Of a DNA stretch of 32,544 nucleotides, positions 8,113 through 16,382 are shown piece after piece. Below the pieces are notes generated by a model. That model was not told where the DNA came from, did not search any database, and saw only the letters and a list, made by a program, of their open reading frames with translations. Every line of letters begins with the position of its first letter. Within the stretch, counting starts at the first letter, position 1. Source of the stretch: JAVBTR01 sp031556065 (GTDB taxonomy: Bacteria > Bacillota > Clostridia > Christensenellales > Aristaeellaceae); the NCBI GenBank assembly GCA_031556065.1, contig JAVBTR010000040.1, forward strand, positions 1 to 32,544. Direction: 5' to 3'. The position numbers and the translations under genes were made by a program.

Positions 8113-9915
8113 TTACTTTTTTTGAAGTAGAAAGTAATACAGCCTTTTTATTTGATTGCGGAATGGAATCTTAAATTTTTTGGCAATGCGATATTCTAAT
8201 GAATGCTGAACATCCCAAAGAGCTTGTTTTGATTCTCTAAGCTTTACAGACATACCATGGTCTTGCTGTGAAAAGATTTGTCCGGCCATTTGAAGTTGCT
8301 TAAGGCTATATGGTTTGTGGCCGCCGCCTTCGGGGAGAATGGTTGCATATAAAGAGATGTAATCTGCCACCATTTCAGAAACAGTACGTAGTTTTAGCGT
8401 CTCCAAATGAGCTACTATCTTTTGATATTCGCTATCTTTGCTTTTGAGTTGTTCTACTAAGGCAACAGTCTCTGTAACGGCATTATCGGCATCCACCACC
8501 CAACCGCAATCGAGAGTTGCTACACGCTCAGGTAAAGCGCCTCTGTTGGTGACAATAGTAGGCAATTGACATATAACAGCCTCTGAAAGGGTATAGCAGA
8601 ATGTTTCTGGGCTTAAAGAGAGGATACAAATCAAGTCGATCTCATATGCTTTGAGGAGTAGTGGAAGCAAGGCTTGACTGTATGTACCTGTTTTGATGGA
8701 ATTGTTAGAGCTGAAATCAATCAGCTTTTGATCGTTGAGTCCACCAATAAAGTAGAAGCCAACCCCTTTGGGGTTTTGTGTTACAATTTCCATTGCTTGT
8801 CTGCTACCTTTATGTATACCTGTACCACCAAGAAAAGCTACACGAAATGATATATCGTTATTTTTTTGGAAACCCACCTTACGCACTTCTCCGGTTGTAA
8901 GAAGTTGGCTTTTATACCATATCAACAGTTGCACTTCAAGAGGGCCAGAAGCCATCTTGTTAAGCGGGACAGTGCAATGAATACCGCATAGAGAATCATA
9001 TGCAGGAATGTCGTTGCGTGTAACCATAGAGACAGGATATAATAATTCTCTGTGATTTTTATCGGTTACTTTGACAAGCGAAGTAATGTGGATGCCAGAA
9101 ACATCTGTAAGATAGGCATAACCGAAGAGTTCAAGCGTGTCTGTAGATTGCACCTTGCATGTATCAAGTACTGCGACCATTTTTTTTGACTTAATGATGG
9201 GTTTTCGTTCTAAGGCGGCGGTATTCAACTCATTTGTTATGGGCTGAATACCATGAGGAATTATTTTCAGCTTGTCCTTAATGTTGGGATAATACTTTAC
9301 TAATGTATGCGCAGCACTTTTTGATGGGACAATAATCCATTGGCAGTATTGAAGGACATGGGCGACTTTATGTCGCCATTTGTTCATATAGTGTACACCA
9401 TTATTAATCTTAAGTCTTTTTGCCAGACAGGCTTTACATTTTATATCATTATCGCAATAGAGACAAAGCCGATCATCACTATCTAACATGGTAAAGGTAG
9501 GGCAGATATAGAAAAAATCATGCAAAGAAACGATTATGGGAATAGCGAAACGATTAGCAACTTCATAAATGTCTAGGGTTAAGTGCATTGTATGATGAAT
9601 ATGAATCATATCGATATTGAACAAAGAAAAGATATGTTCATAAGCCTTCTCATGACCGGGGTCATGAATCATTTCTTGAGTATAGGAAGGGTTGAGTGGA
9701 ACTTGAAGCAAGGTCCGTTCATCTGTGTCCTGATAGATAGAAACATTCAGGAAATCGTCGCTTCGCGCAAGAACAAATACATTGTATATTTCCACCATTG
9801 AGGCTGTTAAATTTTGTACATGTAATTGTGTACCACCAATGCTGTTGGTAGCAGCTTTATAAAAATCCTCATGTAAGACATATAATATGTTTTTTTTCTC
9901 GCCTGAATTTTTCAA
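8113..9915 (-). CDS. GT4-type glycosyltransferase with inserted beta-rich domain
   Basis: A cytoplasmic GT-B glycosyltransferase of about 600 residues. The N-terminal half has a GGTQLHVQNL glycine motif, a DMIHIHHT strand and VSLHDFF, with a cysteine cluster CLYCDNDIKCKAC near 153-165 that resembles a metal-knuckle found in some GT4 proteins. The C-terminal half has FLGGTGIHKG and SPETFCYTLSEA, the usual donor-phosphate region. Between the halves, residues of roughly 245-350 form an extra strand-rich segment not found in ordinary GT4 enzymes. I place the start at TTG 9915, because AGAGAGG lies 6 bases before it; an upstream TTG at 9921 leaves no room for a ribosome binding site. The C-terminal 40 residues are a basic helix. 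It follows the GT-A gene with almost no gap, so they are probably co-transcribed. Confidence 0.8.
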   Translation of the reverse strand: MKNSGEKKNILYVLHEDFYKAATNSIGGTQLHVQNLTASMVEIYNVFVLARSDDFLNVSIYQDTDERTLLQVPLNPSYTQEMIHDPGHEKAYEHIFSLFNIDMIHIHHTMHLTLDIYEVANRFAIPIIVSLHDFFYICPTFTMLDSDDRLCLYCDNDIKCKACLAKRLKINNGVHYMNKWRHKVAHVLQYCQWIIVPSKSAAHTLVKYYPNIKDKLKIIPHGIQPITNELNTAALERKPIIKSKKMVAVLDTCKVQSTDTLELFGYAYLTDVSGIHITSLVKVTDKNHRELLYPVSMVTRNDIPAYDSLCGIHCTVPLNKMASGPLEVQLLIWYKSQLLTTGEVRKVGFQKNNDISFRVAFLGGTGIHKGSRQAMEIVTQNPKGVGFYFIGGLNDQKLIDFSSNNSIKTGTYSQALLPLLLKAYEIDLICILSLSPETFCYTLSEAVICQLPTIVTNRGALPERVATLDCGWVVDADNAVTETVALVEQLKSKDSEYQKIVAHLETLKLRTVSEMVADYISLYATILPEGGGHKPYSLKQLQMAGQIFSQQDHGMSVKLRESKQALWDVQHSLEYRIAKKFKIPFRNQIKRLYYFLLQKK

Positions 9916-9917
9916 AG

Positions 9918-11102
9918 TCAACCTCTCTTCATTAAGCGGATTTTGATAGAGCGATATTTCTCAATAAATTTCCATGCGCGGCTGTTAACAATCTCGTCAT
10001 ATTGGGTATTTAGCATGCGATAGCACTGGTTATCCCAACGAGGATCATTGGCCATTTGAGGAGAAATGCCAAGGCGAATCATTTCATCTTGACACCACAG
10101 GTAATAGCTTTTTGGTTGCTCTGTATTAAATAAATCGACATCGGCAAAATAAGCTCTGACATCTTCACGGCTACGGATTATTTTGCGATAGTAAGGGATA
10201 ATGCGTTCACCGTTATCAAAAAAATTATAGATTGAGGGAAGCGACTTCAACGCCTGTTGTCCAGCGTCATCACAAGCCCGAATATACCATTCGCGCAATT
10301 CAAATAGGTATGGATTGCCACCGCCGTTAAGATTTAGCATGGCTTCCTGCGCACCGGAGTCAAACCCTGAAAAGTGGTAAAATTTAAGAGGGGAACCATT
10401 TACATAATAATGATCGTCCTTTTTTGTTACATCACGAGTGGTAAGATTCCAAGTAGACACATTGCAGCCGGGATCTTTGATAATATAATAATTGTCGAAA
10501 AGGGCGGGAATAAGATCACCCCATCGCTGATCGGTAAACAGACCATTGGGAATATCATCAAAGCAAAAGTCCAACAATCGATCACGCCACCAACGGGCGA
10601 TTGCTAAACCATTTTCGCTGTTATTGGCAGCAAAAAAGCCAAAATTATAGATACCATGCATCATGGAGCAAATTTCATTATTCATTATATCCTGTTTTGT
10701 TTTTTCAGCAATAGTTTGATGAGGTGTTAACAAAAAATCATATTCATCAAGCCACGCTTCGATTTGTTCCAATGAATCGAAAGCAACAATATCGGGATCC
10801 AAATAAACTACTTTTTCCGCACCGTCTTCCAGAAGTTTCACTAATGCTTGACCTTTTACAGCTGTACAGAGTTCAACAACAGTATGTTCAAATATCCATT
10901 GATTTAAACTTTTAACAGGAATATCTAAATCGTTAACTGTGAGAATACGATCAAAAGGCTCGTTTTCAATTTGGAAGTTATCCATAATCTTATCTGAAAG
11001 AACCAAAGTAAAATAAACGTCTTTGCAATGCTTTCGGATTGAATGAGCTAAAACGCGTGCCTTGGGCATATAGTTATTGTTAATGCTTGTAAAAAAATGC
11101 AT
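9918..11102 (-). CDS. GT-A type glycosyltransferase (DxD)
   Basis: Likely transfers a hexose from a nucleotide sugar in polysaccharide assembly. The protein opens with MHFFTSINNNYMPKARVLAHS, typical of retaining GT8-like enzymes that read nucleotide-sugar donors. The metal-binding motif is YLDPDI with Asp102 and Asp104. Further motifs are NFGFFA, FTDQRWGDLIPALF and KFYHFSGFD, the last with conserved-looking His and Asp. I chose ATG 11102 over the GTG at 11111, because GAGGTG sits 8 bases before the ATG but touches the GTG. It has 394 residues. A TTGACA promoter at 11154-11182 lies upstream. Donor and linkage cannot be read from the sequence. Confidence 0.8.
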   Translation of the reverse strand: MHFFTSINNNYMPKARVLAHSIRKHCKDVYFTLVLSDKIMDNFQIENEPFDRILTVNDLDIPVKSLNQWIFEHTVVELCTAVKGQALVKLLEDGAEKVVYLDPDIVAFDSLEQIEAWLDEYDFLLTPHQTIAEKTKQDIMNNEICSMMHGIYNFGFFAANNSENGLAIARWWRDRLLDFCFDDIPNGLFTDQRWGDLIPALFDNYYIIKDPGCNVSTWNLTTRDVTKKDDHYYVNGSPLKFYHFSGFDSGAQEAMLNLNGGGNPYLFELREWYIRACDDAGQQALKSLPSIYNFFDNGERIIPYYRKIIRSREDVRAYFADVDLFNTEQPKSYYLWCQDEMIRLGISPQMANDPRWDNQCYRMLNTQYDEIVNSRAWKFIEKYRSIKIRLMKRG

Positions 11103-11153
11103 GAATTCCACACCTCTAACTTATTTTGAAGGATAAAAAAATTTACCAATGTT

Positions 11154-11182
11154 AACATAGCGCAAACTTGGAATTATGTCAA
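11154..11182 (-). promoter_or_regulatory. promoter for the GT-A/GT4 pair
   Basis: On the minus strand, TTGACA (plus 11177-11182), a 17-base spacer, and TATGTT (plus 11154-11159). It would start transcription about 45 bases before the GT-A start codon, separately from the upstream polymerase gene. Confidence 0.65.
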
Positions 11183-11217
11183 GGGTTTGATGCGCAAACT
11201 GCATGTTTTTACTTTTG

Positions 11218-12645
11218 TTACAGTGAAGATATTTTAACATCCTTTGCACGTTGCAGGACAGCGCCTGCATAAAAAGAGAAAACCATATTAAGCAATGTAT
11301 AGTTTATAAATGCAAAGCTTTCAAATAGGCTGTGAAAAAGCAAAGCAATAGGAATTAAACATAAAAATATATCTGATATATTAATTGGAATCTTGATTTT
11401 AAAACATAGAGTGAAGGTGGCGCGCAAAATAAAAAACGTTAGTACAATAATAACGGCTAATCCAGGCATGCCGGTTAGCATTAATGTGTGCAACCAGCTA
11501 TTATGGTAGTGTGTTGCCGCACGACCGATGACTTGTTCAGTGACTTTCATCATACCATCTTCAAGCGTACCAACAAAAAGCGCTTTAGGATTAGCACGGA
11601 TAGCGGGTATAGCGGAAAGAAATATATCTGTTCGACCAGTTAATGTGCCAATGTGTTCAGATATTTCGCGTTTATCCACAATGCTATCGGTATTAGCGCT
11701 GGCATGATTTAGAAAGGGGAGTTCCAGATTTGTAGTAATGTTTGATTGAATAACAGTAGAAGTTTGAGGCTGTAGTTTTTCAGAGATTGAGGACATAAGA
11801 GCGATGGAAGCGTCAAAGCCGATATAGGCCACAAAAGCGATGCAACTTGCAAGCGCGATCGTAATAGCTGACTTTGACACACGGGATAATCGAGAAGGTT
11901 TTCTAAGAAAAAGAATAACGACCCCGACGGCCATAAGCAGTGCGATTTCGATCATGGATGTGCGTGAAACCGTTAATGCAACGGCAAGGTATATTCCAAG
12001 TTGAATCAGAACAAGAGGCGCGATAATCCATTTCTTTTTTAATGTTACTTCAATATACATTGTAACACCAAAGCCCATTACGAGAAAAGCGCCGACAAAA
12101 TTAGGGTGCTGATTCATTACATTCAAGCGTGTGGGATTAATGTAAAATTCATTTAAGCCAATAATATAGTTTGTAAAATGTGGTATAGTGAAGGGTTCTT
12201 GACGAATACAAGCAAAAACGGAAATCCAAGACATGATGGCCAACAGAATCAAGTATACCATACTAAAAGCAATTAAACAGTTCCTCCGCTTTTTCATAGG
12301 CAACAAATAAACAAACGGAAAGGATATACAATAAGCGATGAAATATCCTATAAAGTTTTGAAAACTTTGTGCAAGGGAATAATCCCCATTGACGATTCGC
12401 GTGATGAAATACCATAACGGAAAAGCGATGGCAAGTTTAATATAGGTGGGCAGTGGCTTTTCTTGAAATAAAAAGGTTCCGGCAAAAGCAAACGCAAAGG
12501 GGGCAACGGCATAACGAAGTATTTCATAGGCTTCGTGTATTGAAAACCATGTATATGCAAGACCCAAATAGCAAAGGATGAACACAAAGTAGCGAAAGAA
12601 CATTAAGCGTTTTTGTGCGGTTGAATAATAGGATAAATCATTCAT
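11218..12645 (-). CDS. O-antigen polymerase/ligase family membrane protein
   Basis: A 475-residue membrane protein with 10-12 hydrophobic segments and one large outside loop. It carries the Wzy_C/O-antigen ligase hallmarks: MNQHPNFVGAFLV, VSRTSMIEIAL, and a loop histidine region ATHYHNSWLHTLMLTGMPG. Such proteins either polymerise lipid-linked repeat units or ligate the finished glycan to an acceptor. ATG 12645 is chosen because GAGAGG lies 7 bases before it; a TTG five codons earlier sits on top of that RBS. No Wzx flippase gene is seen, so a ligase role after ABC export is as likely as polymerase. It is A+T-rich and has its own promoter. Confidence 0.8.
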   Translation of the reverse strand: MNDLSYYSTAQKRLMFFRYFVFILCYLGLAYTWFSIHEAYEILRYAVAPFAFAFAGTFLFQEKPLPTYIKLAIAFPLWYFITRIVNGDYSLAQSFQNFIGYFIAYCISFPFVYLLPMKKRRNCLIAFSMVYLILLAIMSWISVFACIRQEPFTIPHFTNYIIGLNEFYINPTRLNVMNQHPNFVGAFLVMGFGVTMYIEVTLKKKWIIAPLVLIQLGIYLAVALTVSRTSMIEIALLMAVGVVILFLRKPSRLSRVSKSAITIALASCIAFVAYIGFDASIALMSSISEKLQPQTSTVIQSNITTNLELPFLNHASANTDSIVDKREISEHIGTLTGRTDIFLSAIPAIRANPKALFVGTLEDGMMKVTEQVIGRAATHYHNSWLHTLMLTGMPGLAVIIVLTFFILRATFTLCFKIKIPINISDIFLCLIPIALLFHSLFESFAFINYTLLNMVFSFYAGAVLQRAKDVKISSL

Positions 12646-12684
12646 AACGATGCCTCTCAAACTCTTTTATGGTTAATCAGTGAG

Positions 12685-12713
12685 AGAATAGCACTTCTGG
12701 GAATTGCTGTCAA
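12685..12713 (-). promoter_or_regulatory. promoter for the polymerase/ligase gene
   Basis: On the minus strand, TTGACA (plus 12708-12713), a 17-base spacer, and TATTCT (plus 12685-12690). It lies 40 bases before the start codon at 12645 and is divergent from the promoter at 12730-12758, leaving only 16 bases between the two -35 boxes. Confidence 0.65.
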
Positions 12714-12729
12714 GGCGCAAAACATTAAC

Positions 12730-12758
12730 TTGCAATTGCATATAGTTAATAGTATAAT
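12730..12758 (+). promoter_or_regulatory. promoter for the GtrII-like gene, with long leader
   Basis: TTGCAA at 12730-12735, a 17-base spacer, and TATAAT at 12753-12758. The start codon is at 12899, leaving a leader of roughly 130 bases. Within the leader, GCTTAAGC at 12833-12840 is followed by a run of T, too small a stem for a confident attenuator. I see no known riboswitch. Confidence 0.65.
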
Positions 12759-12898
12759 AAAAACGGTTCTGCTTGCTCAAAGGCTTCAATAATCAGCGTT
12801 TGAGTGTTGTGTAATAAGGCTATTCGTTTGTTGCTTAAGCTTTTTTTGATGTGAGGTAAGGATTTCATTTGGGAAACAACTATTAAGGAGAAGATACT

Positions 12899-14761
12899 AT
12901 GGAGGTTACCTCGAAGACAAAGCGCGTGCATTATCGCTTCTTTATATATCTTGTGGTTACAATCTTATTGTATGGGGCTATGCAGCAGCTTGTTGCAGGA
13001 TATAATATGCTGAAAATAGTGGGTTCGTTGGCTTATGGCAGCGTAATTGTTTTTTTTATGGAATACATTCTTTCCTATAAGATAAAAGATATGTTCCGTT
13101 ATTATTTCATTATTATTTCATTGTGTATTGTGGCAATGTTACCGATGCTACTTAATGGTTTTTTTTATGGTGATGATTATTGGGGGATCAACAAGGGGAG
13201 TGCTACAGATCAAATAATTATCACGGGACTTGGTTTTAGTCGCCCTTTGGTTGGCCTCATTCAATGTGTTTTCACAAACATTACGACGGAAACGTCTTAT
13301 AAGTTTCGAGCAGTAAATGTTGCCGTTATAGCGCTGTTTGGGTGCTTGCTGTTTCGCTTTATTTATGAAAGAACACAAAAAGCAAAGCTTCCGATGATAC
13401 TTACTCTAGGTGTAATTTGCAGTGTTGTAGCAGTAGATTGTGTTGCTTATTTAAGCGTTTTCCCAATTATATACTCACTATTATTAACGTTTATTGCATA
13501 CCTTAGTTACCGAAAAGGAGCCGAGAATTGTCAATGTGGGGAAAGAGGTCATGCATTGCTCGATTTTAGCGTTTCTTTGCTTTCACTGTATGCTGCGTTT
13601 TGCTTATACCAAATAGGCACTCCGTTGTTTTTTGTTTTATTTATGATCGATGAATATTTTCGAAATCAAGCCAAGGGTTTTTTTAAGCGAGGCATATGCC
13701 TAGTAACGAGTTATGGGGTTGTAGCCATTATTTATCTTGTAGGCGCTACAGCATTTCGTACACTATATCAAGTAACATTATTTCAAGAGGGACGGTCGGC
13801 ATTTATAACCACATTTCCCGAAATCCAAGCTAAGATAACATGGTTTGCTACAATGGTGATACCTGAAGCCTTTGGTCGCATCTGTGCCATGTTTTTGGGG
13901 CAAAACGCATTTACAACAAACTGCCTTTTCTATGGACTAAGTTTTCGAAACGCGTATATTGGTAGGCTCTTGACGTTGTTTGTTGGTGTCATGGTTTTGG
14001 TGTTTATTATTTCTCTTGTTAAGCAAAAAAGATATTTCTTTGCCTTCATGAGCATTTGTCTTATTCCTGCTTCGTTTTATCCTTTTCTAATTCTGCCGGA
14101 AAGCTATAGCATGACTTACTATACAATCCCAATGATTATCATATTGCTTTTCTATTGTCTCTCTGGCATATCTGCGGTGGCATCATTCTTGACTAGTTGT
14201 TTCGTCTGGCGGTATTCCAACGTGATAAAGAAAATCATATGTGGCATGGCGGCAATGCTGATTGTTTTAAACGGTGCGGTATACGCTAATTTTTGGAGCA
14301 CTTATTGCAGTGATAATTATAAATATATTAAACAAAGCATTATTAATCAAATCAACGAACAAACAGAACGAATCCATGTTAACGGAGTTCTTTCACCTTA
14401 TGTTGGTGGAAAGCCGTATGTGGTTCATTGCGTTAATCGGGTGCTTGAAAGTATCGGTGAAGAAACATCCAAATATAAAGTAACGCAATGTGATACGGAT
14501 TATTATATGTCATATTTGTCGCCAGAAGATGCTGCGCTAATCGAGAGTAAGCTCGATGTGGTGGATTATGTGAAGTTTATTAGTCATTATATGTATAGTG
14601 AGCTGTATGTGTATTATAGCTTTTGTGTTATGCCTAACTCTATTGAGGATAAGCGATTTTTGGCCGATTGTCTGGCTAAGGCAGGACTAGTGCTTACCGA
14701 GCCGAATCCGACTGCGATCGTTATTGATATGACAGCTTTTCATCAAACTCATTCATTTTAG
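12899..14761 (+). CDS. GtrII-like membrane glucosyltransferase
   Basis: A 620-residue multi-pass membrane protein with a soluble tail of about 150 residues. ATG 12899 follows AAGGAG with 8-base spacing. The first outside loop has GFFYGDDYW (88-95 region, Asp92-Asp93), then GLGFSRPL; this acidic pair and Arg-Pro motif match the glucosyltransferase domain typified by phage GtrII (Glucos_trans_II family), a GT-C enzyme using polyprenyl-phosphate glucose to add side groups to a polymer outside the membrane. No GtrA or GtrB partner is in the window. The gene is A+T-rich and is transcribed alone or with the following initiator, which also has its own promoter. Confidence 0.72.
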   Translation: MEVTSKTKRVHYRFFIYLVVTILLYGAMQQLVAGYNMLKIVGSLAYGSVIVFFMEYILSYKIKDMFRYYFIIISLCIVAMLPMLLNGFFYGDDYWGINKGSATDQIIITGLGFSRPLVGLIQCVFTNITTETSYKFRAVNVAVIALFGCLLFRFIYERTQKAKLPMILTLGVICSVVAVDCVAYLSVFPIIYSLLLTFIAYLSYRKGAENCQCGERGHALLDFSVSLLSLYAAFCLYQIGTPLFFVLFMIDEYFRNQAKGFFKRGICLVTSYGVVAIIYLVGATAFRTLYQVTLFQEGRSAFITTFPEIQAKITWFATMVIPEAFGRICAMFLGQNAFTTNCLFYGLSFRNAYIGRLLTLFVGVMVLVFIISLVKQKRYFFAFMSICLIPASFYPFLILPESYSMTYYTIPMIIILLFYCLSGISAVASFLTSCFVWRYSNVIKKIICGMAAMLIVLNGAVYANFWSTYCSDNYKYIKQSIINQINEQTERIHVNGVLSPYVGGKPYVVHCVNRVLESIGEETSKYKVTQCDTDYYMSYLSPEDAALIESKLDVVDYVKFISHYMYSELYVYYSFCVMPNSIEDKRFLADCLAKAGLVLTEPNPTAIVIDMTAFHQTHSF

Positions 14762-14815
14762 TTTCCAACAAAAGCTGGTAAACCGTGGTATATATGGTAG
14801 ATGTGGTATGATAGC

Positions 14816-14844
14816 TTGCTTTCCTGCGTCCCAAACAGTATAAT
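14816..14844 (+). promoter_or_regulatory. promoter for the priming glycosyltransferase
   Basis: TTGCTT at 14816-14821, a 17-base spacer, and TATAAT at 14839-14844. The start codon is at 14880, after AAAAAGGAG. Confidence 0.65.
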
Positions 14845-14879
14845 AATTTAAGCGATTTTTCGCAAAAAAGGAGCATTGT

Positions 14880-16307
14880 ATGATTCGCAAGAACCAACGC
14901 TTTTTGAATGCTGTTAATGCGGTCACGGATGGACTACTTGTTTTCTGTGCATATTTACTGGCGTCTTTTCTATGGTTGGATGTGTTCAAAAACTCAAATA
15001 ACATGGCTAGTGTGGATAATTTTAAGCAAGGACTTGGGGCGGCCGCACTTGTTTATGCTGTTGCCATGATGTTGATCTTGGCCTCTCTGCGCATGTATAA
15101 CCCCGGTCGCGTTCGAAGGATCCGCTACGAGGCGGCAGTGGTGATAGAGGCCAATCTGCTTGGTGTTTTGGGCATTGGGGCGGTGCTATATTTGTTCCGC
15201 CTACAGGAGTTTTCCCGTGGGGTTTTAGGGTTGTTCTTTATTATCAGTTCTTTGCTTTTGTCGGTTAAGCATGTGTCGCTTCGTATCATTCTTAATCATA
15301 TGCGGGCACGGGGGTTCAATCTCAAACACATCGCTGTTGTGGGAACAGGGAATCTAGCGCGTCAATATGCATATGACGTGCAGGAGATTAAGCGCATGGG
15401 ACTTCGCATCAACGGCTTTTTTGGCGACGATCCAGGGGACAAGCTGGAAAAGTACGTTGGCCCGTTTGACATGCTGGATGCACATTTGCAAGGTGTCGAG
15501 ATTGATGAGGTTATTGTGGCGTTGGAACCCAACGAAACGCAGTTTGTGCGCAAAATCATTAGCATTTGCGAAAAAAATGGCACCAAGGTCAGCGTGATTC
15601 CGTTTTACAACGATATTATTCCCTCAAACCCTACCATTGAGATCATTGGCAAATCAAAGCTTATCAATTTGCGAAGCAACCCTTTAGACAATCTGGGATT
15701 TGCTATTATTAAACGTGGGATAGATGTGGCAGGAAGCGCAGTGGCACTGTTTATGTTAAGCCCGTTGATGTTGGTAGCGGCTATAGGCACAAAACTATCC
15801 AGCAAGGGGCCGGCCTTTTTTTGCCAGCAGCGTATGGGTAGAGGTAAAAAAATTTTTAGGATGTACAAGTTTCGCAGCATGAAGGTAAATGTAGACCAGG
15901 ACACGGCCTGGAGCACCAATGAAGATCCTCGCAAAACTAGGTTTGGCAGCTTCCTTAGGAAGTTTAGCATTGATGAACTGCCTCAGTTATTCAATGTGTT
16001 CAAGGGCGATATGAGTCTGGTCGGACCCCGACCGGAAATTCCCCATTATGTGGAGCAGTTTAAGGAAGAGATACCTCTTTACATGGTGAAGCATCAGGTA
16101 CGTCCCGGTATGACAGGCTGGGCACAGGTGAACGGCTATCGGGGCAATACCAGTATCATCAAACGCATTGAACACGATATTTGGTATATTGAGAACTGGA
16201 CTCTTGAACTGGATATTAAGATTCTGTTTATGACAGCCTTTGGCGGCTGGGTAAATAAGGAAAAATTAAAGGCAAATGATGATAAAACTTCTGGTTTCAG
16301 CACTTGA
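14880..16307 (+). CDS. polyprenyl-phosphate hexose-1-phosphate transferase (WbaP/WcaJ type)
   Basis: Starts glycan assembly by moving a hexose-1-phosphate from a nucleotide sugar to undecaprenyl phosphate at the inner face of the membrane. The 475 residues comprise an N-terminal block of about four hydrophobic segments, a Rossmann-like middle (IAVVGTGNLARQYAYDV and following), and the bacterial sugar-transferase domain. The last shows KRGIDVAGSA, FRMYKFRSM, SIDELPQLFNVFKGDMSLVG, GPRPEIPHY and RPGMTGWAQVNGYRG. The length and three-part layout match long-form polyisoprenyl-phosphate hexose-1-phosphate transferases. The sugar cannot be told from sequence; glucose or galactose is typical for this group. 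Being the only initiator in the window, it probably defines the first sugar of the repeat unit. Confidence 0.92.
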   Translation: MIRKNQRFLNAVNAVTDGLLVFCAYLLASFLWLDVFKNSNNMASVDNFKQGLGAAALVYAVAMMLILASLRMYNPGRVRRIRYEAAVVIEANLLGVLGIGAVLYLFRLQEFSRGVLGLFFIISSLLLSVKHVSLRIILNHMRARGFNLKHIAVVGTGNLARQYAYDVQEIKRMGLRINGFFGDDPGDKLEKYVGPFDMLDAHLQGVEIDEVIVALEPNETQFVRKIISICEKNGTKVSVIPFYNDIIPSNPTIEIIGKSKLINLRSNPLDNLGFAIIKRGIDVAGSAVALFMLSPLMLVAAIGTKLSSKGPAFFCQQRMGRGKKIFRMYKFRSMKVNVDQDTAWSTNEDPRKTRFGSFLRKFSIDELPQLFNVFKGDMSLVGPRPEIPHYVEQFKEEIPLYMVKHQVRPGMTGWAQVNGYRGNTSIIKRIEHDIWYIENWTLELDIKILFMTAFGGWVNKEKLKANDDKTSGFST

Positions 16308-16312
16308 AATGT

Positions 16313-16321
16313 GCTATAATA
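16313..16321 (+). promoter_or_regulatory. extended -10 promoter before the LicD-TagF gene
   Basis: TGCTATAAT at 16313-16321 is a TGN-extended -10 box, with no good -35 sequence 17 bases before it. It lies just after the stop codon of the initiator gene and about 60 bases before ATG 16383. It would make the LicD-TagF, TagD and phosphonate genes a separate transcript. Confidence 0.5.
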
Positions 16322-16382
16322 GATGCTTAATGGCTTGAACGGCTTGCCATATACAGTTTAAAAACGCAGAGGGGTATCATCA

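Noticed and set aside
16297..16315. Short inverted repeat AGCAC/GTGCT over the end of the initiator gene
   Set aside because: Only 5 bp per arm, partly in coding sequence; not enough to call an operator or terminator.
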